From Thermopetrobacter sp. (GTDB lineage: Bacteria; Pseudomonadota; Alphaproteobacteria; Rhizobiales; Aestuariivirgaceae), in assembly GCA_011374735.1 (NCBI GenBank), contig DRPD01000383.1, positions 1-7,004 of the forward strand: 7,004 nucleotides of DNA. The letters are read 5' to 3'. Below the pieces are notes generated by a model, which searched no databases, was not told the DNA's origin, and was given only the letters and a program-made list of their open reading frames with translations. Of this stretch, positions 5,186 to 7,004 are shown piece by piece. Position 1 is the first letter of the stretch. Each line of letters opens with the position of its first letter. The position numbers and the translations under genes were made by a program.

Positions 5186-5994
5186 GGCGGCCATTCGTCA
5201 TCATCCTCTCGATGTTCTCGTGGCTGTTGTCCGCCGGCGCCGCGCCGGGTGGCGAGACGATTCTGTTGCAATCCACCACCTCGACGCAGAACTCCGGCCT
5301 GTTCGGCCACATCCTGCCGCTGTTCACCCGCCAGACGGGGATCAGGGTGCGGGTGGTGGCGGTGGGCACCGGGCAGGCGCTGAAGAACGCGGCGCGCGGC
5401 GACGCCGACGTGGTGCTGGTGCATGCGCGGAAACTGGAGGACGCCTTCGTGCGCGCCGGCCACGGCGTTCATCGGCGCGACGTGATGTATAACGATTTCG
5501 TCATCGTCTGCCCGAAGGACGATCCGGCCGGCATCGCCGGGCTGAAGGACGCGGCCGACGCCCTGCGGCGCATCGCGCGGCGACGGGTGGCGTTCGTCTC
5601 GCGGGGCGATGACAGCGGCACCCATCACAAGGAGCTGGGCCTGTGGCGGGCGGCCGGCGTCGATCCGGCGCCGTTCAGTGGCGCGTGGTATCTGGAGGCC
5701 GGGCAGGGCATGGGCGCCACCCTCAACATGGCGGCGGCGCGCGGCGCCTGCACGCTGACCGATCGCGGCACCTGGATCGCCCACGCCAACAAGGGGCGGC
5801 TCGCCATCATGGTCGAGGGCGATGTCCGGTTGCGCAATCCTTACGGCGTCATTCTCGTCAACCCGAAGCGGCACCCGCACGTGAAGGAACAGGCGGCGCG
5901 CGCCTTCATCGACTGGCTCACCGGCCCGGACGGCCAGCATGCCATAGCCGGCTATCGCCTCAATGGCCAGCAACTGTTCTTCCCGGTTCGGTAG
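5182..5994 (+). CDS. tupA: Tungstate-binding periplasmic protein of an ABC transporter
   Basis: A 270-residue periplasmic oxyanion-binding protein of the TupA family, delivering tungstate to the TupB permease for enzymes such as tungsten formate dehydrogenases or aldehyde oxidoreductases. The signal peptide is about residues 1-21 (MRRPF, then a hydrophobic core to SAGA). Family hallmarks in order are STTSTQNSGL (31-40), AVGTGQAL (60-67), GDADVVLVHA (73-82), VMYNDFV (101-107), SRGDDSGTH (140-148, with Arg141 a likely anion ligand) and GQGMGATL (174-181). TupA and the related molybdate/sulfate binders share a fold, but the TTS and SRGD motifs point to tungstate; specificity is inferred. The start overlaps tupB by ATGA, giving translational coupling. 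No clear terminator follows before the MFS gene. Confidence 0.92.
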   Translation: MRRPFVIILSMFSWLLSAGAAPGGETILLQSTTSTQNSGLFGHILPLFTRQTGIRVRVVAVGTGQALKNAARGDADVVLVHARKLEDAFVRAGHGVHRRDVMYNDFVIVCPKDDPAGIAGLKDAADALRRIARRRVAFVSRGDDSGTHHKELGLWRAAGVDPAPFSGAWYLEAGQGMGATLNMAAARGACTLTDRGTWIAHANKGRLAIMVEGDVRLRNPYGVILVNPKRHPHVKEQAARAFIDWLTGPDGQHAIAGYRLNGQQLFFPVR

Positions 5995-6072
5995 TCCCGC
6001 TTCCCCTGCCGGCCACTCCACCAATTTTCCGATCGCATAGCTGACCCGTCATCTGTTACAACCATCCCCGCC

Positions 6073-7004
6073 ATGACCGATCTTTCACCCGCCACCATCA
6101 CCTCCGACGCCGCCGCCGATCAGCCCGACGACGGGCGCGCGAAGCGCAACGTGTGGGTGCTGGCCGCGGCGCAGGGGCTTGGCGGGCTGGCCACCATGAA
6201 CATCTTCGCCACCGCGGCGCTGGCCGGGGCCCAGCTGGCGCCGGACGCGCGCTGGGCGACGCTGCCGGTTTCCACCTACATCATCGGCACCGCGCTGACC
6301 ACCTATCCGGCCTCCATGTTCATGCAAAGATACGGCCGCCGCGCCGGATTCATGCTCGGCGCGCTGGGCGGGCTGATCGGCTCGCTGCTGGCCGCCTACG
6401 CCATTCTGCGCGGCGATTTCGCGCTGTTCTGCCTCGCCACCTTCATCGCCGGCAGCCATCAGGCCTTCGCCCAGTATTACCGCTTCGCGGCCACCGACGT
6501 GGCCAGCCCCGGATTCGCGCCGAAGGCGGTGTCATACGTGCTGGCCGGGGCGCTGGTGGGCGCGCTGTTCGGGCCGCTCATCATCAACCACACCCGCGAT
6601 CTGTTCGCGCCGGTGCTGTTCGCCGGCAACTATGCGGCGACGGCGGCGCTGCTGGCGGTGTCCATGGGCGTGCTGGCCTTCATCGATCTGCCGAAGCCGC
6701 AGGCGGAACGGCCGGCGGCGACGCCGTTCGGCGCGCTGTTGCGGCGCAAGCGGCTGCTGGTGGCGATGCTGGCCGGGATGATGGCCTATGGCATGATGAA
6801 CCTGCTGATGACGGCGACGCCGCTGGCCATGGTCGGCTGCGGCCTGTCGCCCGATCAGGCGTCGTGGGTCATTCAGTGGCACGTGCTGGCCATGTTCGCG
6901 CCGTCGTTCTTCACCGGGGCGCTGATCGTCCGTTACGGGGCGGAGCGCATCATCGCCATCGGCCTGCTGCTCAACGACGCCGCCGCGCTGGCCGGCATGA
7001 CGGG
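6073..7004 (+). CDS. Major facilitator superfamily transporter (partial, runs off the right end)
   Basis: A polytopic inner-membrane MFS carrier; the first 310 residues are present and there is no stop in the window. After a polar N-terminus (about 1-25) come membrane segments at about 26-50, 63-82, 92-112, 117-134, 152-172, 184-204, 228-250, 264-284 and 291-310. The segment 2-3 loop carries MQRYGRRAGFMLGA (84-97), the MFS motif-A position. Segment 4 includes QAFAQYYRFAATDVA (130-144), which I associate with a conserved but poorly characterised MFS subgroup. Substrate cannot be told from sequence. The ATG (6073) fits the reading frame and membrane layout, but there is no Shine-Dalgarno; a TACAAC (6057-6062) 10 nt before it may be a -10 box. 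It lies 78 nt after tupA on the same strand and may be co-transcribed; no functional link is evident. Confidence 0.85.
   Translation, partial: MTDLSPATITSDAAADQPDDGRAKRNVWVLAAAQGLGGLATMNIFATAALAGAQLAPDARWATLPVSTYIIGTALTTYPASMFMQRYGRRAGFMLGALGGLIGSLLAAYAILRGDFALFCLATFIAGSHQAFAQYYRFAATDVASPGFAPKAVSYVLAGALVGALFGPLIINHTRDLFAPVLFAGNYAATAALLAVSMGVLAFIDLPKPQAERPAATPFGALLRRKRLLVAMLAGMMAYGMMNLLMTATPLAMVGCGLSPDQASWVIQWHVLAMFAPSFFTGALIVRYGAERIIAIGLLLNDAAALAGMT

Noticed and set aside
5014..6024. 336-codon minus-strand open frame opposite tupA
   Set aside because: Antisense shadow of TupA, which has full family motifs on the other strand.

Overview
The window reads as chromosomal DNA from a GC-rich alphaproteobacterium. 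The main lineage clue is PurF: it has the short C-terminal motif DHCFTG and Asp where Fe-S-type PurF has Cys. The cvpA-purF-SDR gene order is one I associate with alphaproteobacteria. Genus cannot be told from the sequence.

Left part (1-2828, minus strand): an operon cvpA -> purF -> SDR oxidoreductase. The purF stop and SDR start overlap by 4 nt. The SDR gene is cut off after about 192 residues by AT-rich sequence (1 to about 107) made of degenerate GTGAATA-type repeats, so it is probably a broken gene. The operon starts from a compact block (about 2891-2955) where a terminator for the gene upstream overlaps the likely -35 box of the cvpA promoter.

Middle part (2972-4271): a 233-bp MITE-like element with perfect 20-bp terminal inverted repeats and nested internal hairpins sits exactly at the stop codon of a gene for a secreted, Arg- and Cys-rich protein with two Kazal-like modules. 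Upstream of that, on the same strand, is a second small secreted protein of unknown function with a Gly-rich tail. It has a near-consensus sigma70 promoter, a strong RBS and its own terminator.

Right part (4427-7004, plus strand): divergent from the small secreted gene is tupB-tupA, a permease and substrate-binding protein of a tungstate-type ABC importer overlapping by 4 nt. No ATPase gene (tupC) is visible. A major facilitator superfamily transporter follows and runs off the right end. Both tupB and the MFS gene lack a Shine-Dalgarno, and tupB looks leaderless.

The most noteworthy observations are the MITE that lands in a stop codon yet leaves a stop in place, the truncated SDR with its AT-rich repeat, and the double-Kazal secreted protein.
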